Shown: in pieces, positions 19,946-29,252 of the stretch
Position numbering within the stretch: position 1 is the stretch's first letter
Layout: each line of letters starts with the position of its first letter
DNA from: Ophiothrix spiculata
Taxonomy: Eukaryota > Echinodermata > Ophiuroidea > Amphilepidida > Ophiotrichidae
Length of the DNA stretch: 33,369 nt
Reading direction: 5' to 3' (one strand)
Assembly (NCBI GenBank): GCA_000969725.1
Contig: JXSR01S002706.1
Position numbers and translations under genes: made by a program
Notes under the pieces: generated by a model
The model's input: the letters and a program-made list of their open reading frames with translations, nothing else
Told to the model about the DNA's origin: nothing
Databases searched by the model: none

Positions 19946-21069
19946 CATTGGATTAAGATCTATAAAGAACATAATGGAACTACTCCATGGTCTATGTTGA
20001 AACCTTGATAATGTATTTGAAGTTACAAGAAACTAAAATAAAAACCACTCAGAAATGGCAAAATTGTGGAGTAAGTTTGTTTGTGGATGGGTCAAACAAA
20101 AAAGACCCAAATCAGTAGGTGGTAAAGGATTCAATTACGAAAATATAGTCTAGTCTATTATAGTCCCTGCTTTTTCATCTTGTTTATATGATGGATTGAC
20201 GAATATAATAATACTAGGTGTAACTTGACTGACTGAATAAGTGAAATAATTTTGAATTTATTTGGTGGAAATCACTCCTTGACAATCACAAAAGAATTGT
20301 ACTGATGTAACACCACTAGAACAAAGGAATAATTTGATAATAATCAATGGTAATGACATCATGTGGAATGCATTTCACTTCTACATTCAGTCGTCTTGAA
20401 GAAATTAGCTTGATTACCGATTTAATGATCTTTGTTCGTCAGATTTTGCTTAAAATAGTGGAATTAATAGGGACAAGTTCTTGCAGAGTAAGTCTGATTG
20501 ACACTACATGTAGTGTCAGTCAGAATGTGAATTCAGTGCCTAATTTGTGTCACCTGGTAATTTGAAAGTTTTGAAATAAAAATTACCTTGATAAATCTTT
20601 ATATTTCATGTTAATTTACAAATGTCCTTTATATTTATATTTATAAAATAATTCATTACAAACAATTGGAAATGATCTATATAGTGAAGAGTATATCATG
20701 TAAGGGTTCACAACTGACAAAAAAATTGAAAAAAAAAATCATAGAGAAGTTACTCAAACTTGAAAAAAAAAAAAAGTTTTTTTGATTTTTTTTCTTGGGG
20801 GGACTTTCGTTTACCCAAGTCATGAACAGTAATTCTCCATGCCAGAAACTAGCTTTCCCAAATGCTGTGTTCTTCCCAAGTTGGGAAATTGTTTCAGCAA
20901 AAATAGTATATGGCCTGCATGCATTTAATTTGTACAAAATCTAAATATGGATGCCTAATTAGCACCAGTTTAAGAAATGTTTCGTCATTTCTTTTTCGTA
21001 ATTAAACTGTATAACTTGCATAAATTGAAGCTCTTCACAATAGGATGCTTCATGAGAAGATTTTGTGTG
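19946..21069. other. Stretch without a recognisable gene; one perfect 20-bp palindrome
   Basis: AT-rich with A/T homopolymers at 20718-20810. The only structure I can support is the palindrome at 20499-20518 (separate entry). Confidence 0.5.
20499..20518. other. Perfect 20-bp palindrome
   Basis: TGACACTACATGTAGTGTCA is its own reverse complement. Flanking CTGA (left) and GTCAG (right) extend the symmetry after one mismatch. It could be the two fused ends of a decayed inverted-repeat element or a binding site for a dimeric factor. Nothing here decides. Confidence 0.85.
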
Positions 21070-21253
21070 TATCCCATCATGCATTGCTTCCAATGGGACA
21101 TTTTGTACACAAGTCATGTGAGTAGTTAGTGATGAAACATATCCAAAATGCAAGATTACAACAATTTTGTTTGATTTATGGGCATTGCACCACTAACTAC
21201 TCACATTATTTCCTATAGAAACAGTCCTATAGGAAGTGATGCATGATGGGATA
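21070..21253. mobile_element. TA-flanked fold-back MITE (TCCCATCATGCAT ends)
   Basis: TA (21070-21071) then TCCCATCATGCATTGCTTCC; right end GGAAGTGATGCATGATGGGA then TA (21252-21253). A second paired block, ATGTGAGTAGTTAGTG (about 21117-21132) and CACTAACTACTCACAT (about 21191-21206), continues the arms, so the 180-bp element folds back over most of its length. A short CCTATAG repeat interrupts the right arm. Confidence 0.82.
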
Positions 21254-21600
21254 TGCAAGATGTCTTCTCTTGGATGCTCCCATCCCCCTATTTCTTGAGG
21301 CCATGATTAAAGATTAGCCAGGGTTGATCACATGATTAGTGTAACGGGAGTACCTTGCACTTTTGCTACTGAATTTATCTCAACTTTTGGTCCTTTTTTT
21401 AAATGCCTGATGGCTATGTATGCATGGGGCCATCAGTCTGTTTCGTCGTTCATAATCCCCGTTCCTCAAAGTACACGAAGCCTATGGAATGCGTGCACAA
21501 GCCTGGTGAAGAGTTAAGAATTACATAGCTAGGGGGCATCGATAGGGGTAATGGTAAATAATAAACATTAACAGCATGTACATGATATGGACAATAACTT
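21254..21600. other. Stretch without a recognisable gene
   Basis: A 61-codon plus frame at 21332-21517 has no splice context or recognisable motif. Nothing else stands out. Confidence 0.5.
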
Positions 21601-21601
21601 T

Positions 21602-21810
21602 GTGCCCTCTAGCTTGGTCATTAGCCGTGACATTTGCCCCCTTCTTGAATACAGTACATAATAGAGTTCAATAAGTTTCATGCCCCTTAGGTTAGTCGTT
21701 ATTAATGACATTTCCCTCTTTGTTAATACAATAGGCCTATAATAGGGACAGTAGGTTAATGCCCCCTAGCATCATCATTAGTGTGACATGTTTGCACCCT
21801 ATATGATCAT
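21602..21810. repeat. Degenerate tandem repeat, 79-bp period, about 2.6 copies
   Basis: TGCCCYYTAG words recur at 21602, 21681 and 21760. Each is followed by a TYRKTCATTA-type word, then GTGACATTT or a variant. Spacing is constant at 79 bp although identity is low, so the duplication is old. Confidence 0.6.
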
Positions 21811-22075
21811 CAGTTGTGGACGGATGATGGAGGCTAATTGGTGGTGTGGCATTGACAGTTTTGTTTTGCAAATTGATATAATTATCGTTGTGGATTGTTT
21901 ACAATTTGACATGTTTTAATTGCTTTCAAGTCTCTAAATGGTTAAATGTACTAATGAGGATTACTAATCATGAGTATGGCCTTAACATTGTTTTTAATCA
22001 AAGTGTTTTGTTGTATCAAAAATATTAAGCATCAATTCACAATGGTGTTGTTTTTCGTAGAAATGTAGGCCACCT

Positions 22076-22179
22076 AATTGCTTGAAAATATATTTTTAAC
22101 TGTCTATTGCATATTTAATTGCTTTAAAAATATGTTTAATTGCTTGAAAATGTATTTTTAATTGACCATTGTGTATTTT
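22076..22179. repeat. Short degenerate tandem repeat (AATTGCTTGAAAAT units)
   Basis: AATTGCTTGAAAATRTATTT at 22076 and 22138 and a shorter form, AATTGCTTTAAAAATATGTT, at 22117. AT-rich tandem unit of about 41 and 21 bp. Confidence 0.65.
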
Positions 22180-22551
22180 GAAAGACAAATAGCTTGATTT
22201 CTCTTACAAAAATAAGTAGGCCCTAATTGTTATTCTGCCATTATTGTTTGCGTTCACTTGTTAGGTCTATTCTAGTTGGACGTACCAAAGCAAAAACGTT
22301 CACCAAAGGTTGCTTTCCTGGTTTTACCATGAACTTTATTATCTTCCAAAATATATGTTCAGTGTCACAAGCAATCTATAGTCTCTGGTTTAGTGAACTA
22401 TACCTGTACTTTTTTATTTTCTAAAGAGGGCACAAATTCCATTTGTCTTGCCAAAGGCTGACTTTGGAAGTGGACACCAAAATTATTTCACCATCAAGCA
22501 TTTCGTCCATTAGAACAGATGCCGAATTTGTATCCAATAAGGCAAAAAAAT

Positions 22552-22873
22552 AATTGTTTGATTGGCGTAACATAGGAAAAAAAAATAGGGTAGGTAGGTC
22601 GGATTTTTTTTTTTAAATAATTTTTTTTAATTTTCCAAGTCTATGTTTCACATACAAGAACACCAAATATATGGCACATATACAAAAACATCTTTACTTT
22701 TTCTGTAAAACATCTTTTATTTGTCATTTTGAATGTCCTGCAAGCCATATCTTGGGCTCCCATGAAACGATTCCCATTTGGGATTTGGAGTTTTTTACCA
22801 TGCTCAAAAAAATAAAAATATCTAGGGTCGGTGGTAAAATTAGGGCTGGTCAGGTTACGCCAATCAAACAATT
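22552..22873. mobile_element. TIR element with perfect 20-bp ends
   Basis: AATTGTTTGATTGGCGTAAC (22552-22571) is matched exactly in inverse by GTTACGCCAATCAAACAATT (22854-22873). A-rich sequence and GGC extend the similarity outward on both sides (about 22540 and 22883), with TAGGCCTA at 22879-22886 at the right edge. No transposase is present. The 76- and 79-codon frames inside on opposite strands are not genes. Confidence 0.85.
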
Positions 22874-23164
22874 TTTTTTAGGCCTAAGCGCTGATAATTG
22901 TGTATGCTAATGTGATGACTGATGCTAATCTAGGGAGATAGTTCAGATTAGGACAGGTTTTTGTTCCTAGATTTGGCATCAAATTCTTGCCAGGATACAA
23001 TGATTATTTGATGGGATTTATTTTGATCTTGATAGATTATCCCAAGTAGCCAAGGGATTAAGGCTGAATTGTTGGATTTGTATGGCCAAACGCAGTACAT
23101 GTTTAGCAAGAATAGAGCTTTACAACCTGGGCTGGACATTGGTATCTTTTCGTACTAGCCAGTT

Positions 23165-23215
23165 GGGCAGGTAACTTTCCAAAGTTGCTTGTCCGACAAG
23201 AAATTTACCTGCCCG
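23165..23215. repeat. Short inverted repeat GGGCAGGTAA / TTTACCTGCCC
   Basis: GGGCAGGTAACTTTCCAAAG and GTTGC, then AAATTTACCTGCCCG, form a ~50-bp hairpin containing a second near-palindrome AACTTTCCAAAGTT. It may be an end fragment of a dispersed repeat. No partner is seen in the window. Confidence 0.45.
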
Positions 23216-24551
23216 AATTAAACGTTTTTAAAAAAAACATCACTTATCTCGAAACAAATCGAAATTTGCTACAAATGCTGCTAATGTTGTGTTTTTTACA
23301 CAAGAATGGAAAAATTTATGTGGGTTTTGTAAAAATGTGTTATTTTTAATATAAATTTCCTCAGACAATTCTATAAAGTAGTTGTTCTATAAATTCAGAG
23401 TTCTGTCCTCCCTAAGTTCTATCCTCCCCAGTAAAAATCAATTTGATACAAAATCCTAGGGTAGATTCCAGTATTTAGAAAAGCCAGATAGTAATGTTGT
23501 GGGAATGGGCGTATTATAAAAGGTCAATCTTACTAAGGAGTCGGATTTGATGAGGAAATCTCAGGATGAAATCTATCTCATCGAAAGAAATGCTCAAATC
23601 ATGAAGAAATGGTATGTGATACATAAACGCACCAAATGTCAAAGTAGGCCCCTTTGAAGTCACGAATTCAATCAGAAGTTCCAGCTTTAGGCCAAGTCAA
23701 AAAATAACAAGTCTCAGGGCTGTTTTTTCAATACTGAAGAATAGAAGACAGAGCAATCAACTTTTTATTCTTTACAAGATCTTCAATGAGCAGATTTTTG
23801 GGAGGGGTGGTGGTTATTTTAGCCCCTCCTAAGAGGACTAAAAATCACATAAAGTTCTAATGTGTAATAATTGAAAGTTTGCTTAAATATCCTCTGAAAA
23901 TAGGGCACGGACAAAGACCTTAAACATACACTTTCAATACCAAAATAGGCCCAACACCTGCAGAAATAAGCTCTATAGGTATCATCACGATCTGGCATAC
24001 CGAGGGACCTGGGCAAGATGATTCGGATGAAATTTAAGATGAAATAAGAAGAACATTAGAAACTTGTCAAAAATCACATTAGATTTGCCTTATTCAGAGG
24101 TGGAACATCTGTATTTGAGTTTAAAGAAAAAATCATAGTGTTATGACAAAAATCATTGCGATGAATATTGTAATAATTTCATTGTCATTTACCAAAGATG
24201 ATGATAGATAAAATGATGCCTTAAAGAAAGTGAGTCTGAATTCTTTGCAAAATTTTGTCCACTATAAAAAGTAGTTGGTCTATTGTAAAGTGGTGTCAAA
24301 CCCAGACAAGGCACAACTTGGCCATGGTGATCATTTTACAGTGGTAGTAAAGTGCACCCTCTAGGATTTTTATCCAACTTCTTATTTTCTCTCCTTGGTT
24401 GTGACTCCATCATCATGTTTGTTTCTCTATTTACCTTCTCTTACAAGCTACAAAGTCAAGATGCAAACATCACCATCATCATCATCACCACAATAGATAC
24501 AGCATCCTCTTCCTTGTATCTTCATCATTACCATAGCGATCAGTGACTATC
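23216..24551. other. Stretch without a recognisable gene
   Basis: AT-rich, with a CAT/ATC trinucleotide patch at 24470-24490. No exon or element is supported. The 64-codon plus frame ending at 24546 is low-complexity. Confidence 0.5.
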
Positions 24552-24695
24552 ATGGATGCAAGGAGCGTACAAGCCCCGAAGCCCTCACACAGTCGCTACG
24601 AGATACTTATTGGACTTGCAAATCTAGCCCCTAGGATGCGCTACACGTACGTGCATGTCCTCATGAAAATCTACACGGTGTTGCTAGATGTTTAA
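24552..24695 (+). CDS. Small possible coding sequence, 47 codons, unrecognised
   Basis: ATG in a good context (ATCATGG, 24552-24554) opens 47 codons to TAA (24693-24695) in a locally GC-richer block with many CpGs. The peptide is mixed in composition (MDARSVQAPKPSHSRYEILI, then a Leu/Tyr/Met-rich half) and has no low-complexity run. A TAG lies in frame eight codons upstream. It could be a first exon, because donor-like GTACGTGC and CGGTGTTG occur within it, a small ORF, or chance. I recognise no family. Confidence 0.22.
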   Translation: MDARSVQAPKPSHSRYEILIGLANLAPRMRYTYVHVLMKIYTVLLDV

Positions 24696-24965
24696 AGGAA
24701 TGGATGTGAAAAGTATATAGATGGATTTGGTTTTCTCTAACCTTTCTCAAAAAAAAAAATGTAAAAACAAAATGTATTTGGTTTTGTATGGTTACAGAAT
24801 ATGAGTTTTAATCAAAGATTTTATGATTTTTAAAGGTAATGATCCCAATCTGGTCACAAATTTGACAGATATATTTTCCTCATTGAATGAAGGGACATTT
24901 CCTGTTGGCCTATACAAAACAATGTAGAGCAAATCAAACTTTATGTTATGCCAGTTTGGACCAAG

Positions 24966-25109
24966 TATACTTTAGGTCCCATCCAGAATTTTAGGGTTAG
25001 GGTTTAGGGTTGGTGTTAGGGTTAGGTTTAATTTAGGGTTAGGGTCAGGGTTAGGGTTAGGGTTTAAGGTTAGGGTTAGGGTATAGTTTTTGATGGGACC
25101 TAAAGTATA
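24966..25109. mobile_element. TIR element with a TTAGGG telomere-like core (copy 1)
   Basis: TA (24966-24967), TACTTTAGGTCCCATC, then CCAGAATT and about 90 bp of TTAGGG / TTTAGGG / TTAGGGTT words, then ATAGTTTTTGATGGGACC, TAAAGTA and TA (25108-25109). The 16-bp inner TIR is exact. Weaker similarity to the second copy extends outward (GGACCAAG at the left). The core is the animal telomere motif in degenerate form, but the flanking TIR shows that this is a dispersed element and not a chromosome end. Confidence 0.85.
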
Positions 25110-25183
25110 AGTTTTCCACCATTTTTGGTCAAATTCAGAATGCCGAATTGCATTTTACCTGGCAGGAAACATTTGTTAACACA

Positions 25184-25456
25184 TTTATTAATGTCATATT
25201 TAACTTTTACTAAACAAACATGCAGGTTTTCATCCACTCGGACCAAGTAACTCAACTGGCCAAAAAAAACAAAAACAAAAAAAAAACTGTCCCTCTTACT
25301 GAAATTCAAGTTTCAAATTTATTACTAATGTCATATTTATCTTTTACTAAACAAACATGTGGGTTTTCATCGACTCAGACCAAGTAACTCAACTGGCCAA
25401 AAAAACACACAAAAAAAAAAAACCACGTCCCTCTTACTGAAATTTCAAGTTTGCAA
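25184..25456. repeat. Tandem duplication, two ~135-bp units
   Basis: Units 25184-25317 and 25318-25456 share TAATGTCATATTTA, TTTTACTAAACAAACATG, GACCAAGTAACTCAACTGGC and TCCCTCTTACTGAAAT with scattered substitutions and different A-run lengths. Confidence 0.92.
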
Positions 25457-26241
25457 AGAATACACACACAAAGTTGAGTGAACTCTGGTCTATTTCTCAC
25501 CTCCATACATCACCCATTCACCTTACTTTGATTGACACTACTTATATGGTTACGCTCTAACTCGCACCAGCCTGCCTCTCATTGAATCGTACAGAGTAGG
25601 CCAGGGCGCGCGGACAGTTAAGCTTACAAGCTAAGGCTAGGCCTGGGTTTATATATAGTCAGTGGTATAGCGTAGAAGGCCAATGTATTTATTCAATTTG
25701 CCGAGTAGCAAGTGCAAACAGAATCGTGTGTGTACATACCCTCTATAACCTCCTAATTCGCTCTGTCATGTTATTTTTCATCACCAACTTTACAATCGCT
25801 ATAGTCGATTTTTGTTGACTTAAGCTAAAAGCTTCAACAAATAGACCACTTTCAAGCCTGTTTTGCCTCTCCCATTTTTGTCATCCATGCAAAAAAGTGG
25901 TGTCCCATATTTCTCATTTTTTTTGTAAGATCACAGATGCGAGGTTCATTCTTTGGTCCATTAGTTGCACAGTTATCTTTGACCATATCAGAATCTAAAA
26001 CCAACACACTTGAAAAATTTTAGGGGTGTGTTTTGCACCTTGTAAATTCGAACACGTTCTGGTTGAATCGTTTTAACAATGCTATTATTCTAGATGACAA
26101 AAATGTTAATTGTCGTATTCGAGCTAAAATCAACATCCCGTTCAACATCCTTAATACATTTTGAGCCATTTCGGGTGTGGTTTAGCATCTATCAAATTCA
26201 AAAGCATCCCATAGCAATGATGATAGTTTCTCATCATCTTA
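25457..26241. other. Stretch without a recognisable gene
   Basis: A GC-rich patch with GGGCGCGCGG (about 25605-25614) lies some 40 bp before a TATA-like TTTATATATAG (25648-25658). This is promoter-like in layout, but I see no first exon downstream, so I do not call a promoter. The rest is AT-rich. Confidence 0.45.
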
Positions 26242-26410
26242 AAATTGTCATTAAGCATTGTCAATTTTTTTTTCAAAATTGTCCTTTTAATGCATTGTCA
26301 ATTTTTTGTTAAATTGTCCTTAAACATTATCATTATTTTTTCAAAATTGTCATTTAGGCATTGTCATTTTTTTCCAAATTGTCATTTAGGCAATGTCAAT
26401 TTGATTTTTT
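26242..26410. repeat. AT-rich minisatellite, five 32-35-bp units
   Basis: AAATTGTCMTTNANGCATTG-type units begin at 26242, 26276, 26311, 26344 and 26376, separated by T-runs. The repeat is degenerate. Short hydrophobic frames across it are by-products. Confidence 0.85.
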
Positions 26411-27053
26411 TACAACTTGCTTTTGGTTAACAATGAATTACTTAAAGAAGTAGGCCTATGTAATGTTTCAAGTTATCACTTGCTTAAGTGTTATTTAACA
26501 GTCTGAATGGAAATTACACAATTTTGTCTTGTTTTCTTTGTTTTAAAAACAATTTTGATTATCGAGGTGAAACAAACAATTTGGAACATGGTAAATAAAG
26601 TCAAGTTGTTACTTAAAAGAAAATATAAAAAAACAGCATCAGTATTTTCTAATGGGAATGCAATTATTTTCTAAGTTACCAAGAAAAATCATCATTTTCA
26701 ACAAATTCAAAACCAATTTACCTCTCCCATCAATCACCAATCCAACGATTCACTTTGCCGTTCAACTATTTCTATAATACCAACATTCAATACTATCGAA
26801 ATCTCAAATATAAGCCCACTAATATTGTTAAAACTTTCTTCTTTTCCCCGTCTCTCTTGGGTTTTCTACACTCCAACCCCTATGCATTATCAAACAAAGG
26901 TTTGCTCTGACTTCTTGGTCCTTGCAGTATATTTTTCACAGGGGCAAGGGGTTCTCACATATAAAAAAATCCCCTTGTATAGGCTTTCGCCAAGGAAACC
27001 CAACTTGGTACTTGGTACCAAGTATGGGCAGGATACCTATATCCAGTGGCATA
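26411..27053. other. Stretch without a recognisable gene
   Basis: TAGGCCTA occurs at 26451-26458 and a palindromic TACTTGGTACCAAGTA at about 27009-27024. The 99-codon plus frame at 26825-27124 runs into the following duplication and has no recognisable motif. Confidence 0.45.
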
Positions 27054-27590
27054 TAGCAGACCCCATTTTTACCCCTCTGTTGCCATTCCCAAGCTCCTCC
27101 ATTGCATATAGACTCCCGATTTGAGCTATATTAAAATAAATTTTAACCCTATGAAAGAAATGTGTCATTAAGTTCTGCAGTCAAAACTCATCCAAGTTTC
27201 CATTCATAAGCCCCAAAATGTTGTTTTTTTAAGTGTCTCATTACTAATAAAGTCAGTTTAGCAGATCCCCTTTCTCCTCCATTGCATTAGAATCCAAACC
27301 ATAGACTCCCGATTGGAGCTATATTAAATAAATTTTGACCCTTTGAAAGAAATTTGTCATAAAGTTATAGAATTTTTAGCTCTGCAGTCAAAACTTACCC
27401 AAGCTTCGGACCAAGTGTACTTTAGGACCCATCCAGAATTTTAGGGTTTAGGGTGTAGGATTAGGGTTTAGGGTTAGGGTATAGTTTTTGATGGGACCTA
27501 ATTTTTTTTTCCAAAAGCTTCCATTCATAAGCCCCAAAATGTTGTTGTGGGTTTTTTTAAACGTGTCTCATTACTCATAAAGTCAGTATT
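27054..27590. repeat. Tandem duplication, ~205-bp unit; second copy interrupted by an element
   Basis: Unit A (27054-27258) and unit B (27259-27590) share TAGCAGA, CTCCTCCATTGCAT, AGACTCCCGATT, GAGCTATATTAAA, TTCTGCAGTCAAAACT or its variant, and CCATTCATAAGCCCCAAAAT. Unit B is longer, chiefly because it contains the telomere-like element at 27407-27514 plus a 6-bp duplication of AAGCTT, and because of small indels. Confidence 0.9.
27401..27520. mobile_element. TTAGGG-core element (copy 2) with target duplication and known empty site
   Basis: AAGCTT at 27401-27406 and 27515-27520 flanks 108 bp (27407-27514) that begins CGGACCAAGTGTACTTTAGG, has a core of TTTAGGG/TTAGGG words and ends GATGGGACCTAA, a T-run, then CCAAA. 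The paralogous unit at 27194-27199 reads CAAGTTTCCATTC with no insert. This defines the inserted segment and gives a 6-bp target duplication. The ends match copy 1 at 24966-25109. Confidence 0.85.
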
Positions 27591-27597
27591 TTAGACC

Positions 27598-27662
27598 CAT
27601 GCTCTGGCGCTTTACACTCCAGTCCACCCTACTAAAACCAAACTTGAGTGCCCCCAGGAATT
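27598..27662 (-). mobile_element. End fragment of a CCCCCTGG-type element
   Basis: CTAAAACCAAACTTGAGTGC then CCCCAGGAA matches the right end of the element at 11183-11583 (CCAAAACCAAACTTGAGTAT, then CCCCCCTGG). Only this end is recognisable. It lies about 35 bp from the donor of the neighbouring exon candidate. Confidence 0.6.
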
Positions 27663-27696
27663 TTCTCGGGCCACGAGGGTCAAAATCCTGACTCAC

Positions 27697-27858
27697 CTGA
27701 GAGAAAGCTTCAATACATTTATTTCTCAGTCCCTTGTTCTCTCCAAACTCCACGCTGAGCCAACTTAATACTCCCCGTGCGGCGCCGGCTATTCTTCTCA
27801 TGCCTGCCAATTTTCTCCGAGCTAGTGTACGCAGTGGATTCTTCAAACATTTGCCCGT
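27697..27858 (-). CDS. Best coding candidate: internal exon on the minus strand, 54 codons, unrecognised
   Basis: On the minus strand a branch-point-like CTGACTAAT (27872-27880) and CATGCTTTACAG precede an open frame that ends in TTCTCTCAG followed by a consensus donor GTGAGT (27696-27691). The exon is exactly 162 bp, begins and ends on a codon boundary, and is GC-richer than its surroundings. The first half is strongly basic and helix-like (LARRKLAGMRRIAGAARG). The second half is mixed, with WLSVEFGENKGLRNKCIEAF before the donor. No family is recognised. No neighbouring exon on the same strand could be supported, so introns must be long or the fragment is a relic. Confidence 0.42.
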
Positions 27859-28097
27859 CTGTAAAGCATGAATTAGTCAGGGTGCCTAAGTCATGGTGGC
27901 ATTGTGTATGAGTACTGATAAATCTAGGGGCGATGTCCTCCTCTGAATGGGGCTCTACAAATCCTCGGTGGCCCAGGGGACGTCGTTTCTCAATACCTAT
28001 GCAAACCTACCAACATCTACAAGCTCTGGAAACCTGTTTTACTTAAGCATCAACCGTCTCTCCTATCATAATGGGTGATTATCAAGAGCTATTTTTA
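27859..28097. other. Stretch without further coding signal
   Basis: Moderate G+C to about 28010, unique-looking. No second exon could be identified upstream of the minus-strand candidate. Confidence 0.45.
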
Positions 28098-28101
28098 TTT
28101 T

Positions 28102-28416
28102 CTAGTTTATGTCTGTCAAATTATGATATTTTTTATTGAAAATCCTTAATTTTTGGATTTTTTTCTTTCTTTTTTATTTTCTAGTTCATGTCTGTCAAAT
28201 TATGATATTTTTTATTGAAAATCCTTACTTTTTGGATTTTTTCTTTATTTTTTATTCTCTAGTTTATGTCTGTCAAATTATGATTTTTTTTTATTGAAAC
28301 CCTTAATTTTTGGATATCTTTCTTTCTTTTTTCTTTTCTAGTTTATGTCTGTCAAATTATGATATTTTTTATTGAAAATCCTTACTTTTTGGATTTTTTT
28401 TCTTTCTTTCAAAATT
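28102..28416. repeat. Four tandem copies of a 78-79-bp T-rich unit
   Basis: CTAGTTTATGTCTGTCAAAT begins at 28102, 28181, 28259 and 28338. Each unit continues TATGATATTTTTTATTGAAA, ATCCTTAMTTTTTGGAT and a CTTT-rich tail. Identity is high, so amplification is fairly recent. Confidence 0.97.
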
Positions 28417-28998
28417 GAATTTAATTAGTACTTTTATTAATTGAAAATACATTTTCGATAACATAATGATATTTTGTCAAAAAAAAAAGTAGCTAAATCT
28501 TATAATTCAATTTCATGGATTTTTTCACCCTTTTACGAAAACAATTTCCATAAAATATGTGAACTGTATCTGATGCATACCATATTTGAAGAAAAAAAAA
28601 TGTAATTCCCCAAACTGAGATGTAAATCTGCGATAGCATCCGTATTACTTTCCACAGTATAATGCTGTATATAATCACACGCATCTCGCCAATTTGGATG
28701 TATTTATCATGATCATAAGTGTTCGTGCTCATATTTGATTTAAATTTCGCCCTCCTTTTATGGCCCCTTGTGACCTAGGCGATAATTCTTGAAAGATTGC
28801 AGTTCTTTTTTGCTTCGCACTTACAGCACTTTTCATTGCATTCAAAGATAGCAAATTATTGCGCATTTAAAGACCAATTGGGAAATTATCCCTTATGCGT
28901 CTGATCATTTTGCAGGTCTTTTCTTGACGATGAAAATCCCTGGCGATTTTTGCATTTCTTATGTACTTTTCTATGCCCGTTTTGTGCTAACGGACTGA
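28417..28998. other. Stretch without a recognisable gene
   Basis: A minus-strand 79-codon frame begins with a true ATG at 28732-28730 (MSTNTYDHDKYIQIGEMR), but the remainder is AT-driven and hydrophobic, with no clear donor. I treat it as unsupported. Confidence 0.4.
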
Positions 28999-29252
28999 TA
29001 GGAATACACTGAGGACTCTAAACAATGCCCTTGAAAAGGATATCGATAAAATTGAAATAAAGATACAAGTTGCATTTAAAGATGCAGTTGAGGAAAATGA
29101 TGTTTCGGGCGAATCGTGACAACTTTGGTCCCACGGCGGTTTTTTGCGAGGAAGACATTAACAAAATGTGGTCAGATCCCATGACAAATCACACTGATGG
29201 ATTGACGCTTGTGTCAATGCGAAGAGTTTGCGACAAAATGCCTGATGAATAG
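28999..29252 (+). pseudogene. Possible coding relic in two overlapping frames
   Basis: From 28999 one plus frame reads an acidic/basic helical stretch (NNALEKDIDKIEIKIQ, then FKDAVEENDVSGES) to a TGA at about 29119. A second frame, open from about 29070, continues NRDNFGPTAVFCEEDINK and ends CDKMPDE with TAG at 29250-29252. Both parts look more protein-like than the surrounding translations, and they could be one sequence broken by a frameshift. There is no recognisable family and the upstream acceptor (GCTAACGGACTGATAG) has a weak pyrimidine tract, so this is tentative. Confidence 0.2.

Noticed and set aside
24990..25085. Possible chromosome end or fusion point (TTAGGG words)
   Set aside because: The tract is short, degenerate and enclosed by exact inverted repeats shared with a second locus; a mobile element explains it better.
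25600..25660. Promoter-like arrangement (GGGCGCGCGG then TTTATATATAG)
   Set aside because: No transcribed exon or initiator could be identified downstream, and TATA-like words are common in AT-rich DNA.
26242..26410. Regularly spaced repeats resembling a CRISPR array
   Set aside because: Units are degenerate, contiguous and T-rich with no unique spacers, and the DNA is animal-like; ordinary minisatellite.
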